From CAWANP01 sp963783445 (GTDB taxonomy: Bacteria; Chloroflexota; Anaerolineae; JAAYZQ01): a stretch of DNA of 64,000 nucleotides. Under the pieces are notes generated by a model. It made no database searches, was not told the origin of the DNA, and was given only the letters and a program-made list of their open reading frames with translations. Below, one piece after another: positions 37,225 through 46,942 of this stretch (the first letter of the stretch is position 1; every line of letters starts with the position of its first letter). The position numbers and the translations under genes were made by a program. The DNA lies in contig CAWANP010000013.1 in NCBI GenBank assembly GCA_963783445.1, positions 145,740 through 209,739 on the forward strand, given 5' to 3'.

Positions 37225-37407
37225 CCGAACGAGGTCACTCTGCAGTTGCGTTTTCAGTAACTGAGGGGATTTCTTCGGCGGCGCCAGATGCAGGTACCAT
37301 GCACATCTGCTCTCCTGATTGACCAAGAGTCATCAGCCAGCATCACGGTCCAACCTTGAGGAGAGTGTAGGTCACTAGGCTGCCGGAAATCCTGGAGGAA
37401 CGTTGAT

Positions 37408-38352
37408 ATGGGAAGGTATATCGCACGACGCATTCTGGCATTTGTACCGATCTTTTTCGCTGTTGCCGTCCTGACCTTTTTGATGATCGACTTGGTGCCG
37501 GGCGACCCGGTTGTACTGATGCTCGGCTTGGAGACCGACGGGGAATCCATCGCTGCGATGCGGACTGAACTGGGATTGGACAAGCCGCTGTATCACCGAA
37601 TGGCCATATGGTTTGGCAAAGCGCTCAGGGGGGATCTGGGCAGCTCCTATTTTCTTCACCAGCCCATGACGCAAGCCCTGCGTGAACGGTACCCGGTCAC
37701 CCTCAGCCTTGCGATCTTTGCTGCGGTGATAGCTGTGGGGGCAGGTGTACCGGCGGGGATCATTGCTGCGGTCAACCAGGGACGTCTCTCCGACTGGGTA
37801 GCGATGCTGTTGGCCCTTGTGGTGCTTTCGATTCCCAGTTTCTGGTTGGCACTCAACCTTATCCTTCTCTTTGGTGTCAAGCTGCGCTGGTTCCCTGTGG
37901 GTGGTTATGTGCCACTTGGCGAAGACCCGGTTGAGTGGCTCAGGCACCTGTTTCTGCCCGGAGTCTCCCTGGGTCTGGCCTACGCGGCAATGATCGCACG
38001 CATTACACGTACCAGTATGCTGGAGGTACTGCGCATGGACTATGTCCGTACGGCCCACGCCAAAGGCCTCCGCAATTTGGTGGTGATTGTGAGGCATGCC
38101 TTCAAGAATGCCCTCATCCCCGTGCTTACCGTGGTCGGCCTCGCCTTTGGCGGATTATTGGGAGGCAGTGCAGTTACCGAAACCGTCTATACACTGCCGG
38201 GCGTGGGTCGCCTGATTGTTGAGGCCGTCCAGCGCCGGGACTACCCAGTAATTCAAGTGGGCATCCTGGCTCTGACAGCCACCTACCTGCTGATCAATCT
38301 GCTGGTGGATATTCTTTACGTATTCATCGATCCTCGCATCCGCTACGACTAG
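37408..38352 (+). CDS. dppB: Peptide ABC transporter permease, DppB type, third copy
   Basis: An intact 314-residue permease. It starts MGRYIARRILAFVPIF, then LVPGDPVVLMLGLETDG. The EAA loop is EVLRMDYVRTAHAKGLRN and the end is VFIDPRIRYD. GGAGG precedes the ATG. It is followed 24 bp later by dppC and should work with the binding protein at 33-35 kb. No dppD/dppF ATPase gene is nearby. Confidence 0.93.
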   Translation: MGRYIARRILAFVPIFFAVAVLTFLMIDLVPGDPVVLMLGLETDGESIAAMRTELGLDKPLYHRMAIWFGKALRGDLGSSYFLHQPMTQALRERYPVTLSLAIFAAVIAVGAGVPAGIIAAVNQGRLSDWVAMLLALVVLSIPSFWLALNLILLFGVKLRWFPVGGYVPLGEDPVEWLRHLFLPGVSLGLAYAAMIARITRTSMLEVLRMDYVRTAHAKGLRNLVVIVRHAFKNALIPVLTVVGLAFGGLLGGSAVTETVYTLPGVGRLIVEAVQRRDYPVIQVGILALTATYLLINLLVDILYVFIDPRIRYD

Positions 38353-38376
38353 GCGTGGAAAGGAACTGCTTCAGTA

Positions 38377-39259
38377 ATGACAGTGCGATCCCTTGAAACA
38401 TCAGAGCAAATCTTGCCCAGACGCAATCCAAGAGCTGAATCGTTGCGCCGCTTCTCTCGGAACGTGCCAGGTATGGTGGGACTGGCGCTGGTCCTCATCA
38501 TCGTTGTGCTGGCAGTGGGCGCACCCTTGTTCACCGACGCCGACCCAAAGGCCATTGACACAACCGTGATCCTGCAGACCACCCAGCCTCGAGCATTGGT
38601 TCGGCACCGACGACCTGGGCCGGGATGTATTCAGTCGCGTATTGTATGGCGCCCGCATATCGATACTCATTGGACTGGCTGTGGCTGCCATTACCACCGT
38701 AACGGGGATGACGCTTGGTCTGCTCGCGGGCTTTTACCCGCGGCTGGACAATCCGATCATGCGGGCAATGGATGTATTGATGGCCTTTCCTACAATACTG
38801 CTGGCCCTGGGCATCGTGGCCATTCTGGGCCCACAGTTGATCAACATCGTGATTGCCCTGGTCATTCCTTACACGCCCACGACGGCGCGCCTCGTCAGGG
38901 GGCTTGTTCTCCAACTCAAGGGCTCGGAGTTCATTACGGCAGCACACGCGGTAGGCGTAAAGAATCGCCGGATCATATCTCGTCATCTGCTGCCGAACAG
39001 CATGTCGGTAGTCATTGTTCGCCAGACCTATGTCTTGGCTACTGCTATTCTGGCTGAGGCCGCATTGACTTTTCTGGGTGTGGGTGTTCCTCCAGATGTG
39101 CCGACCTTGGGGGGAATCATGAGTTCTGCCCGGTCGCACATGCGGGTCGCTGCATGGTTGTCACTGTACCCAGGTGTGGCCATCTCGCTTTTGGTGTTGG
39201 GCTTTAACCTCTTGGGTGATGGTTTACGAGATGTGCTGGATCCGCGTATGAAGTCGTAG
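38377..39259 (+). pseudogene. dppC: Peptide ABC transporter permease, DppC type, third copy (one frameshift)
   Basis: The N-terminal segment ESLRRFSRNVPGMVGLAL is in one frame. From the CCC at 38582-38584 it continues in another with EHWFGTDDLGRDVFSRVL, the DppC signature. The EAA loop is LKGSEFITAAHAVGVKN and the end is LRDVLDPRMKS. One base removed gives 293 residues, the normal size. Confidence 0.85.
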
Positions 39260-39395
39260 CAGTCCAGGCCATATAGATCGAGGACCCACTGCCAATCTAC
39301 GACACAAACTCACCAGGTACAGGCAGTCTTGACGCCAAGCCTGTGGTTCGAAATCTGCGATAGGGACAACACGAAACGTTATAGGAGGAAATTCC

Positions 39396-41186
39396 GTGCT
39401 TGAGCTGTTTGACATTCTCATCAAGAACACCACAATCGTCGATGGTACCGGCAGGCCTGGCTTCAAGGGTAGCATAGGAATCCAAAACGGGAAGATCGCT
39501 GCCGTAGGCCAGATCCCAGGAGAGGCAGCTGAGGTGATAGATGGGGCAGGGCTTGTGACATGCCCGGGCTTTGTTGATCCCCATTCCCACGCGGACCTGA
39601 CCATTCTGACCTATCCTCTGGCCGAGAACCTGATCATGCAGGGTATCACAACCTTTGTCGGCGGCAACTGTGGCTTCAGCCTGGCCCCCCTGAGGGACAT
39701 CGACCAGTTTGAGAGAGTCATGAGCACCTGGAAGCAAGACCTGGAGCTGGATTGGGGGACCTTTGGTGAGTGGTTGTCCAGGGTGGATGCCGTTGGCTTG
39801 TCGCCCAACTATGTACCGCTGGTGGGTCACAATACCATCCGAGAATCGGTAATGGGGGAGGATTTTAAACGCGAGGCCACCCCCAACGAAGTCGAAGAGA
39901 TGAAAGAGCTTGTGGGCGCGGCCATGAGCAGTGGCGCCTTTGGCCTGTCCGCTGGGCTGGATGCCTATTGGGCAGGTCATTTCGCCGATGTAGACCAGGA
40001 AATCGTCGAGTTGGCCAAGATCGTCCAGGCGGAAGGTGGCTTTTTTGCTCCTCATACGAGGCATCACCAGAACCAGTGGCCCGTTGACGAGCCCTCAGAA
40101 TATGGCTATGGCATCTTCCACGCCCCAACGGGCGAGATCATTGCCGGACGATACCATGGGCTTGCTGGAAGCGGTGGAGATAGCCCACAAGGCCAATGGC
40201 GTGCAACTCCACATCGCCCACTTTACGCCGGTATACATCATCCCCCAGCCACATCCAGACTATGTGGACAAAGCCATCGCCCAAGGCCAGCCTGGAGGCG
40301 ATCATCGACAAAGCCAGGGATGAGGGCCTGGACGTGACCTTCAATGCGTTGGGCTGGTCCCAGAGCGTCGGGAAGGAAGTTCCGGTTATCGACTCTTTCT
40401 TTGCTGCAAGCCTGCTCCTCCCGGATTGGTTCAAGGCTTTGAGCCGAGGAGGAATTTGTAGAGAACCTGGAGGATGCGGCTTTCAGAGACCGGGTAAAAG
40501 AGATGGTTCTCTCTGGCAAGTTCAAATTCGGCATGATCCATCCCCTGACCGATCCCTACTGGATGGACTGCTACAGGGTCCTGCAGAGCAACAACCCACT
40601 CTTTGAAGGCAGGACGATCGGGCAGATGGCCAGGGAGAGGCAGCCTGACAGCATCATCAAAGCTGTCTACGACGAATCGCTCGAGGTCGTGTTTGACATG
40701 TTGGTCCAGGATCCGACCACAACTTGGGCGCTGATCATAGACAAGCGGGAGAGTGGCGTCCTGGCCACGTTCTTCCAGCATCCTGGCGGCTTGCCCTGCA
40801 CCGACGTTCCGGCCCTTCCCGCCAATCCCCCAAAGCGGGGGACGCGCCGCGGCGGGCCGGCCCCCATCGCCTATGGCATGTTCCCTCACTATATCCGAAC
40901 CATGGTCAAGGAAAAGGGTGTACTGAGCCTGGAGGAAGCCATAAGGAAAGTGACCTCCCTTCCGGCCCAGGAGATACTGGGCTTGGAGGACAGAGGCGTC
41001 ATCAAAGAAGGAGCATGGGCTGACCTGGTGGTCATGGACATGGAGCGCATTCGAGAGGGGGATGACTTCCTGGAGCCTTGCCGGCCGCCAGAGGGCATCG
41101 AGCAGGTACTGGTGAATGGCACAGTCGTCTACAAGGACAAGGCTCATACCGGCCAGCGCCCAGGAAAGGTACTGCGGCGCAACTAG
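39396..41186 (+). pseudogene. D-aminoacylase family amidohydrolase, third copy (three frameshifts)
   Basis: GTG start with AGGAGGAA upstream. The metal motif is FVDPHSHADLTI, then GGNCGFSLAPL with the family Cys. Frames change at GG 40145-40146, CCC 40280-40282 and CC 40444-40445. Removing a base at each restores EIIADDTMGLLEAVEIAHKA, KAIAKASLEAIIDKARDEGL and KALSEEEFVENLEDAAF, for 595 residues. The late part shows GMFPHYIRTMVKEKGVLSLE. The ATPANPP-like insert at about 40800-40870 (LPANPPKRGTRRGG) is unusual. It ends the dppB-dppC-deacylase block. Confidence 0.82.
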
Positions 41187-41334
41187 AGCATAGGTGGGGA
41201 CTCTCGCTGCGTAGTAAGGCGGCTTGGGCCTCAATCTCGAGCCGGCGGCACAGGCCGAATGGTCAGGACCCAATACGGGCCCAAGTCGACCGGCTCGACA
41301 ATACAATCGATAGCTGTATTCTTGGAGGAAAACC

Positions 41335-42775
41335 ATGGATGTTCCATACGTACAGGCCTTGTCGTCGCGAATCCGCTGGGGACATGCCCGGGCCGACATC
41401 ACACCGCCCGTCGGCATCTATCACCGCCTATGGGGAGCTGCCAGCCATGACCGTGCCTCAGGGGTTCACAAACCTCTATTAGGCGACGTCATTGCCATCG
41501 GCCCTGTGGGCGATACCACTCCGCGGTCGTTGCGGGCCCATCTCGACCTGGTCTATCTGCCACTGGAGCAGCACAACCTCTTGAGATCAATCATGAGCCA
41601 GGCCAGTGGTGTACCCATAGAGCATACGACAATCTCCTATTCCCATACCCATTCTTCGGGCTGGCTCAGTGCAGACCGCTATGAGCTGCCTGGAGGGGAC
41701 ATGATCCCTGCTTACCTGGAAGAGATGCGGGCTCACTTGCAGCGCGCGGCCCGGGAAGCAGTGGCCAACATCCAGGATGCTGACATCACCTATGCTACCG
41801 GTCGATGCGCGATGGCCGCCAACCGTGACTATTGGGATGTGGAGAATGGGCATTATGTATGCGGGCTAAACCCAGATGCCCCGGCGGACGATACTGTGCT
41901 CGTGGCTCGGGTGACCGATCTATCAGGCAGTCTGGTTGCCGTCGTGGTCAACTATGCCTGCCACGCCACCTCCCTGTCCTACGAGAACTCACTGATCAGT
42001 CCGGACTATGCGGGCGCCATGAGGGAAGAGGTCACGCGCGTGACCGGTAGCCCTTGCATCTTTGCCCTGGGACCCTGTGGGGATTTGGGGCCCCGCCGTG
42101 GCTATGTGGGCGGCGTCTCGGTGGCAGATCAGAATGGTCGCTGGTTGGCCTTTGCGGCGCTATCTGCCCTGGAGTCCATGGGACCGCCGGCGACGGACTA
42201 TCAATATCAGGGTCCTGTCATCTCGGGCGCAACCCTGGGCGTCTGGCGGGATGCTGACTTTTCAGATGAACGCAAGGAGCAGGTTTCCCATTTTGCAGGG
42301 GGAACCCATACCATCGAGCTGCCCCTCAGGCCCAGGCCGGAGCCCGATGCGCTTCGCGAAGAAATGGAGCAGTGGCAGGCTCGTCAGAAAGAAGCCGAAG
42401 AGGCTGGCGACCTGGTGGCTGCCAGAGATTTCGGCGCTCGGGCAGAACGGGCTCGGCGTTGGCTCGGGCGCTTGGCTACTCTTCCAGAGGGAACAACCTA
42501 TCTCTATGGCTTTTCGGTCTACCGCCTGGGCGACGCCTTCTGGGTGACCTGCGGCGGCGAGCCCTACAACCTGTTGCAGACCGAACTACGCAAGCGATTT
42601 CCCGACAAGGCAATACTGGTCAGCCCAGTATCGGGGAGATCCTCCGGTAGCATATCTTTTGCCCAGGGACAGATATGGCAAGGGACTGTACCAGGAAGAG
42701 CCCTCCATTCTCGCGCCAGGCTGCCTGGAAAAGGCCATCGACAGCATTGCTGAGCAGATCACGGCTTTGCTCTGA
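41335..42775 (+). pseudogene. Neutral/alkaline ceramidase N-terminal domain-like hydrolase (one frameshift)
   Basis: Begins WGHARADITPPVGIYHRLWG, the opening of the ceramidase-like family. SYSHTHSSGW and NYACHATSLSYEN hold the zinc histidines, followed by SPDYAGAMREEV. The break is at GGGG 42633-42636; repaired it reads DPPVAYLLPRDRYGKGLYQE to the stop at 42775, 479 residues. Family members cleave N-acyl amide bonds such as in ceramide, but bacterial small forms have varied unknown substrates. It is placed among other amidases and may act on the same compounds. Confidence 0.75.
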
Positions 42776-42821
42776 GAAGCAGACCCTATACAAGTTCACC
42801 GCAAGGAAAACGGAAGGAGAT

Positions 42822-44171
42822 ATGATGAAACCTACGGCCAGACAGGAGCGATTGCTCAAGCACACATTCATCGACTTTCAGCAGACATCGGAAGTGATCA
42901 AGTCACCCTTGATCTTTGAGCGTGCTGAGGGACTCTACTGTTGGGATATCGAGGGCAAGCGCTACTTTGATGCTATTGGCGGCGTCTTTGTCGCCATTCT
43001 CGGCCATCGCCATCCTCGCGTCATGGAGGCCATGCGGCGCCAGATGGAACGGTTGACCTTTGCTGCCCCGCTGCACGGCATTTCGGATGTCACCCTGGAG
43101 TTTGTGGACAAACTGGGCTCGGTCACTCCTGGCAACCTGAACTACATCAAGGGCTTCTCTGGCGGCTCCGAATCGATCGAATCGGCCCTCAAGTTCGGGC
43201 GGCAATACTACAGGCAAACAGGTCACCCGGGCAAGTACAAGGTAGTCAGTGTCTATCTTGGCTACCATGGGGCGACCCTGGCGACGCTGGCGGCAGGCGC
43301 CATGCGCAAGGAGCCCTTTGAGCCCCACATGGCGGGGTTCTTGAAGGTTCCTTCACCCATTCAGTACCGCGATCGCTTTGCTTCCTGGGAAGAAACCAAC
43401 CGCTTCTGTGCCCGCATGTTCGAGGACGTGATTGTCAATGAAGGTCCAGAGACCATCTCTGCCATTCTACTGGAACCCATCTGCAACACAGGGGGCATCG
43501 TCACCCCAACCGAGGAGTATTTCCAGATCCTGCGGGATATCTGTGATCGCCACAATGTCCTGCTCATCTTTGACGAGGTCTTGACGGGGATTGGACGGAC
43601 CGGTGATATGTTTGCGGCCCAGACCTTTGGTGTGACACCAGACATCATCTGCTCCGGCAAGGGCCTATCCAGTGGAGGGATCCCCATCGGGGCCATGATC
43701 GTACGCGAGGATCTGGCTGATGCCTTTTATGGCTCTGAGGAGCTTGGCATCCAGTTTTTCCACGGCCACACTTTTGCTGGCAACCCACTCTCTTGCGCGG
43801 CTGGCATCGCGGTGATTGACGAGATAGTCGAGAAAGAACTGGACAAAAAGGCAAGGAGGTTGGGCGATCACCTGGTCGCGAGGCTGGAAGGATTAAGTCA
43901 CCTCGGGGTGATTCGTGAGGTACGGGGTAAGGGCGTCCTGCGGGGGGTCGAGTTGGTACAAGATGACGTGACCATGGAGCCTTTCCCCGAAGGGCGCAAG
44001 CTGGGTGATGTGCTAAAGCGGACGGCGCTCGAGAACGGCCTGATCCTACGGATCAGCCCGGATTGGTTTGCCGTCTCTCCGCCGCTGATTGCCGAGGAAT
44101 CTGACATCGACGAAATGTGCGATCTGATCGAAAAAAGTCTGCGAGAAGCCCTGGAGATACTGGCTTGGTAG
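42822..44171 (+). CDS. Class III PLP-dependent aminotransferase
   Basis: A 449-residue fold-type I enzyme. The cofactor region is KGFSGGSESIESALKFGRQ, the pyridine Asp is in LLIFDEVLTGIGRTG, and the Schiff-base Lys in DIICSGKGLSSGGIPIG. GHTFAGNPLSCAAGIAVI is typical of the family. ATG codons occur at 42822 and 42825 behind AAGGAG; either may be used. The spacing to the frameshifted hydrolase upstream is short. By family it moves an amino group from an omega-amino or diamino compound. Confidence 0.9.
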   Translation: MMKPTARQERLLKHTFIDFQQTSEVIKSPLIFERAEGLYCWDIEGKRYFDAIGGVFVAILGHRHPRVMEAMRRQMERLTFAAPLHGISDVTLEFVDKLGSVTPGNLNYIKGFSGGSESIESALKFGRQYYRQTGHPGKYKVVSVYLGYHGATLATLAAGAMRKEPFEPHMAGFLKVPSPIQYRDRFASWEETNRFCARMFEDVIVNEGPETISAILLEPICNTGGIVTPTEEYFQILRDICDRHNVLLIFDEVLTGIGRTGDMFAAQTFGVTPDIICSGKGLSSGGIPIGAMIVREDLADAFYGSEELGIQFFHGHTFAGNPLSCAAGIAVIDEIVEKELDKKARRLGDHLVARLEGLSHLGVIREVRGKGVLRGVELVQDDVTMEPFPEGRKLGDVLKRTALENGLILRISPDWFAVSPPLIAEESDIDEMCDLIEKSLREALEILAW

Positions 44172-44304
44172 TTGGGTGAGGGACAGAAGTGAGAGAATAT
44201 GGCTGATCACTGGAAAGTTAAATTGGATGATCGATGCATGATGCTCGAGGAGACATCGCATCGCTGATCTTTGTTGATCATCTACAGCAAAAAGGAGGAT
44301 GAAC

Positions 44305-45579
44305 GTGTCAGATTTTACCAAAGCAAGGGCACTATTACAAGAGTTCAAGGGTGATGCCTATGTCCATGGACTGGGTGTACTGTCCCAGGTCGGGCAGCAG
44401 GCGGCTGCCCTGGGCAAGCATTCGGCACTGGTCTGCGACGAGTTTCCGGGTTCGGACAAGTGGGTCAGTCTCATTGAGGAATCGCTCAAAAAAGCAGGGG
44501 TCGAGGTACTCGGCAAGGTTCCAGGGGCCAGCCCCAACGCACCCCGAGAGGATCTAAGCCGGATTAGAGCAGAACTCGAGTCGCTCAACCCCGACGTCAT
44601 TGTCAGTTTTGGAGGCGGCAGCACCATCGATGCTACCAAGGCTGCCGAAGTCCTTCGCACGTTGGGCGGTGATATTGAGGACTATTTTGGGATGGGTTTG
44701 GTCTCAAAGAAGGTGAGTGACACGGGCAAAGGACTGACTCCCCACGTAGCCATCCAGACCGCCGCCAGCTCCGGGGCTCATCTGACCAAATACTCGAATA
44801 TTACCGACATAGCCACCGGGCAGAAAAAACTCATTGTGGACGAGGCCGTCGTACCGGTACGGCCCATGTTTGACTATGCCGTCACCATTGGAGCGCCGGC
44901 CGACTTGACAGCCGACGGCGCCCTGGACGGCATTGCCCACTGCCTCGAAGTTCTATATGGTACCGTGGGACAGCCCATCTACGACAGGATGCAGGAGGTA
45001 GCAGGGGAGGGCATCCGCCTTGTGGTCGAGTATCTGCCCCAGGCATTGGAGAACCCACAGGATCCCGAGGCACGGGAGGCATTGGGCCTGGCAACGGACC
45101 TGGGTGGCTATGCCATCATGCTGGGAGGTACCAATGGCGCCCACCTCACCAGTTTCTCCCTGGTGGATGTCCTGAGCCACGGTCGTGCCTGCGCCATCAT
45201 GAACCCCTATTACACCGTCTTTTTCGCGCCAGAGATCCAGGACCCCCTCAGGCTCGTGGGCAAGATCCATCAAGAGAACGGGTATTCGGATGCGGATTTC
45301 GATGATCTGGAAGGGCGCGAGCTGGGCGTCGCTGTCGCCAATGCCATGATCGCCTTTGAGAAACATGTAGGCTTTCCGACAACACTTAGCCAGGTACCTG
45401 GGTTCAGTGAGGCCCACATCCAGCGTGCGCTTACGGCTGCCAAGAACCCTCAGCTCAAAATGAAGCTGGAGAATATGCCCGTTGCCCTCACAGCAGAGAT
45501 GGTAGATGAATATATGGGACCCGTGCTGGAAGCGGCTACATCGGGTGACCTGAGCGTGATCAAAAACGTACCTGACTAA
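44305..45579 (+). CDS. Iron-containing alcohol dehydrogenase
   Basis: A 424-residue group III alcohol dehydrogenase. The NAD-binding segment is VIVSFGGGSTIDATKAAEV. The metal-binding part includes ADGALDGIAHCLEVL and VDVLSHGRACAIMNPYY. The GTG at 44305 is chosen because GGAGG ends 6 nt before it; the ATG at 44299 is almost on top of that site. It sits between two aminotransferase genes, so a role in reducing or oxidising the aldehyde product of one of them is likely, though inferred. Confidence 0.9.
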   Translation: MSDFTKARALLQEFKGDAYVHGLGVLSQVGQQAAALGKHSALVCDEFPGSDKWVSLIEESLKKAGVEVLGKVPGASPNAPREDLSRIRAELESLNPDVIVSFGGGSTIDATKAAEVLRTLGGDIEDYFGMGLVSKKVSDTGKGLTPHVAIQTAASSGAHLTKYSNITDIATGQKKLIVDEAVVPVRPMFDYAVTIGAPADLTADGALDGIAHCLEVLYGTVGQPIYDRMQEVAGEGIRLVVEYLPQALENPQDPEAREALGLATDLGGYAIMLGGTNGAHLTSFSLVDVLSHGRACAIMNPYYTVFFAPEIQDPLRLVGKIHQENGYSDADFDDLEGRELGVAVANAMIAFEKHVGFPTTLSQVPGFSEAHIQRALTAAKNPQLKMKLENMPVALTAEMVDEYMGPVLEAATSGDLSVIKNVPD

Positions 45580-45590
45580 GGGGATACCAA

Positions 45591-46925
45591 ATGGACAGCA
45601 ATCAGCAGTTGTGGAAGAAGGCGTCACAGGTTCTTCCGGGTGGAGTATGCTCATCGGCGCGGATCAACAATGGGATCGGCCAACCATTCTACATCTCACG
45701 GGCCAAAGGCAGCAAGGTCTACGATCTGGAAGGCAGAGAGTATATCGACCTGTGCCTCTCTTTTGGGGCTTCTCTGCTGGGGCATGCCCATCCGCGAGTC
45801 CTTGAGGGCATCGCGCAAGCCGTAGAGATGGGCATCATGTGTGCCTACGAAAACGAGTGGCAGACACGCCTCGCAGAGAAAATCGCTGCGACGGTACCCT
45901 GCATCGACATGCTGCGCTTTTCGATAAGCGGGACCGAGACGACGGGCTATGCCATCAAACTTGCCCGCGAATACACCGGGCGCAAGTACGTCGTCAAGTT
46001 CGAGGGCCACTTTCACGGTTTCAACGACTACCTGGCCTACAACTACTGGCCGCCACGGGGAGAAACCTGGCCCAAGATCACGCCTGCGGTACAGGGGATG
46101 CCAGACTATCTGCAGGATGGAGTGATTGTCCTGCCCTACAACGATTTTGAACGCATCGAGGAAACGATGAGCCGGCGCGGCCACGAGATTGCCGCCGTCA
46201 TGCTGGAGCCGGTCAACTATAACAGCGGCACCATCCTGCCGCAGCCTGGCTACCTGGAACTGCTCCGGCGGCTGACCGCTGAACAAGGTTCGCTCCTGAT
46301 CTTTGACGAGATCCTGTCCGGATACCGCACGGGACCTGGCTGTATCCAGGGGACCTACGGCGTCACCCCGGACCTGTGCACACTGGGCAAGGCCATTGGA
46401 GGGGGAATACCCCTGAGCGTCTTTGGCGGCAGGCAGGAGGTCATGGAGCATGTCTCACCCCTCGGCAAAGCACAGCACAGCGGCACCTTCAATGGAGGCA
46501 TGGTAGCCGTCATGGCCGCCAACGCGTTCTATGATCTGATCCTGGAAGAGGGCTACTATGATGACTTGTTGGAGCGCTGCGATCGCCTTTACGCGGGCAT
46601 CAATGAGATCATGGTCCGTCTTGGCTTTGTCGGGCGGGTGCAGGGCAAGGGAGCGCGTTTTTCGTTCTTGTTTGGACCGGTGGCAGAGAAAGCGATCATC
46701 AGAAACTATCAAGATCTTATCGACAATGAATGGGGGCTGTTGAATCGCTTCTACGCCGCCTGCCTCAGTCACGGTGTCTATGTCCACACCATGCTCCACC
46801 ATGGCCTCTCATCGGCACACACGGATGCGGACATCGAGCGCGCGCTGGAGGGCATCGAGGCCGCCCTGCGCCAAGTGATGGCCAGCGCTTCAGCGCCAGA
46901 CACATCGGACGCAGCTCCCTTTTAG
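45591..46925 (+). CDS. Class III aminotransferase / glutamate-1-semialdehyde aminomutase-like
   Basis: A 444-residue PLP enzyme. It opens QVLPGGVCSSARINN, close to GSA aminomutases. RFSISGTETTGYAIKLARE is the cofactor region, LLIFDEILSGYRTG has the Asp, and CTLGKAIGGGIPLS the Schiff-base Lys. HHGLSSAHTDADIERAL closes it as in the family. Catabolic neighbours argue against a role in heme synthesis. It begins 11 bp after the dehydrogenase gene, and the next gene starts 17 bp after its stop, so these are co-transcribed. Confidence 0.88.
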   Translation: MDSNQQLWKKASQVLPGGVCSSARINNGIGQPFYISRAKGSKVYDLEGREYIDLCLSFGASLLGHAHPRVLEGIAQAVEMGIMCAYENEWQTRLAEKIAATVPCIDMLRFSISGTETTGYAIKLAREYTGRKYVVKFEGHFHGFNDYLAYNYWPPRGETWPKITPAVQGMPDYLQDGVIVLPYNDFERIEETMSRRGHEIAAVMLEPVNYNSGTILPQPGYLELLRRLTAEQGSLLIFDEILSGYRTGPGCIQGTYGVTPDLCTLGKAIGGGIPLSVFGGRQEVMEHVSPLGKAQHSGTFNGGMVAVMAANAFYDLILEEGYYDDLLERCDRLYAGINEIMVRLGFVGRVQGKGARFSFLFGPVAEKAIIRNYQDLIDNEWGLLNRFYAACLSHGVYVHTMLHHGLSSAHTDADIERALEGIEAALRQVMASASAPDTSDAAPF

Positions 46926-46942
46926 ACATGGAGGTTCGCTCC

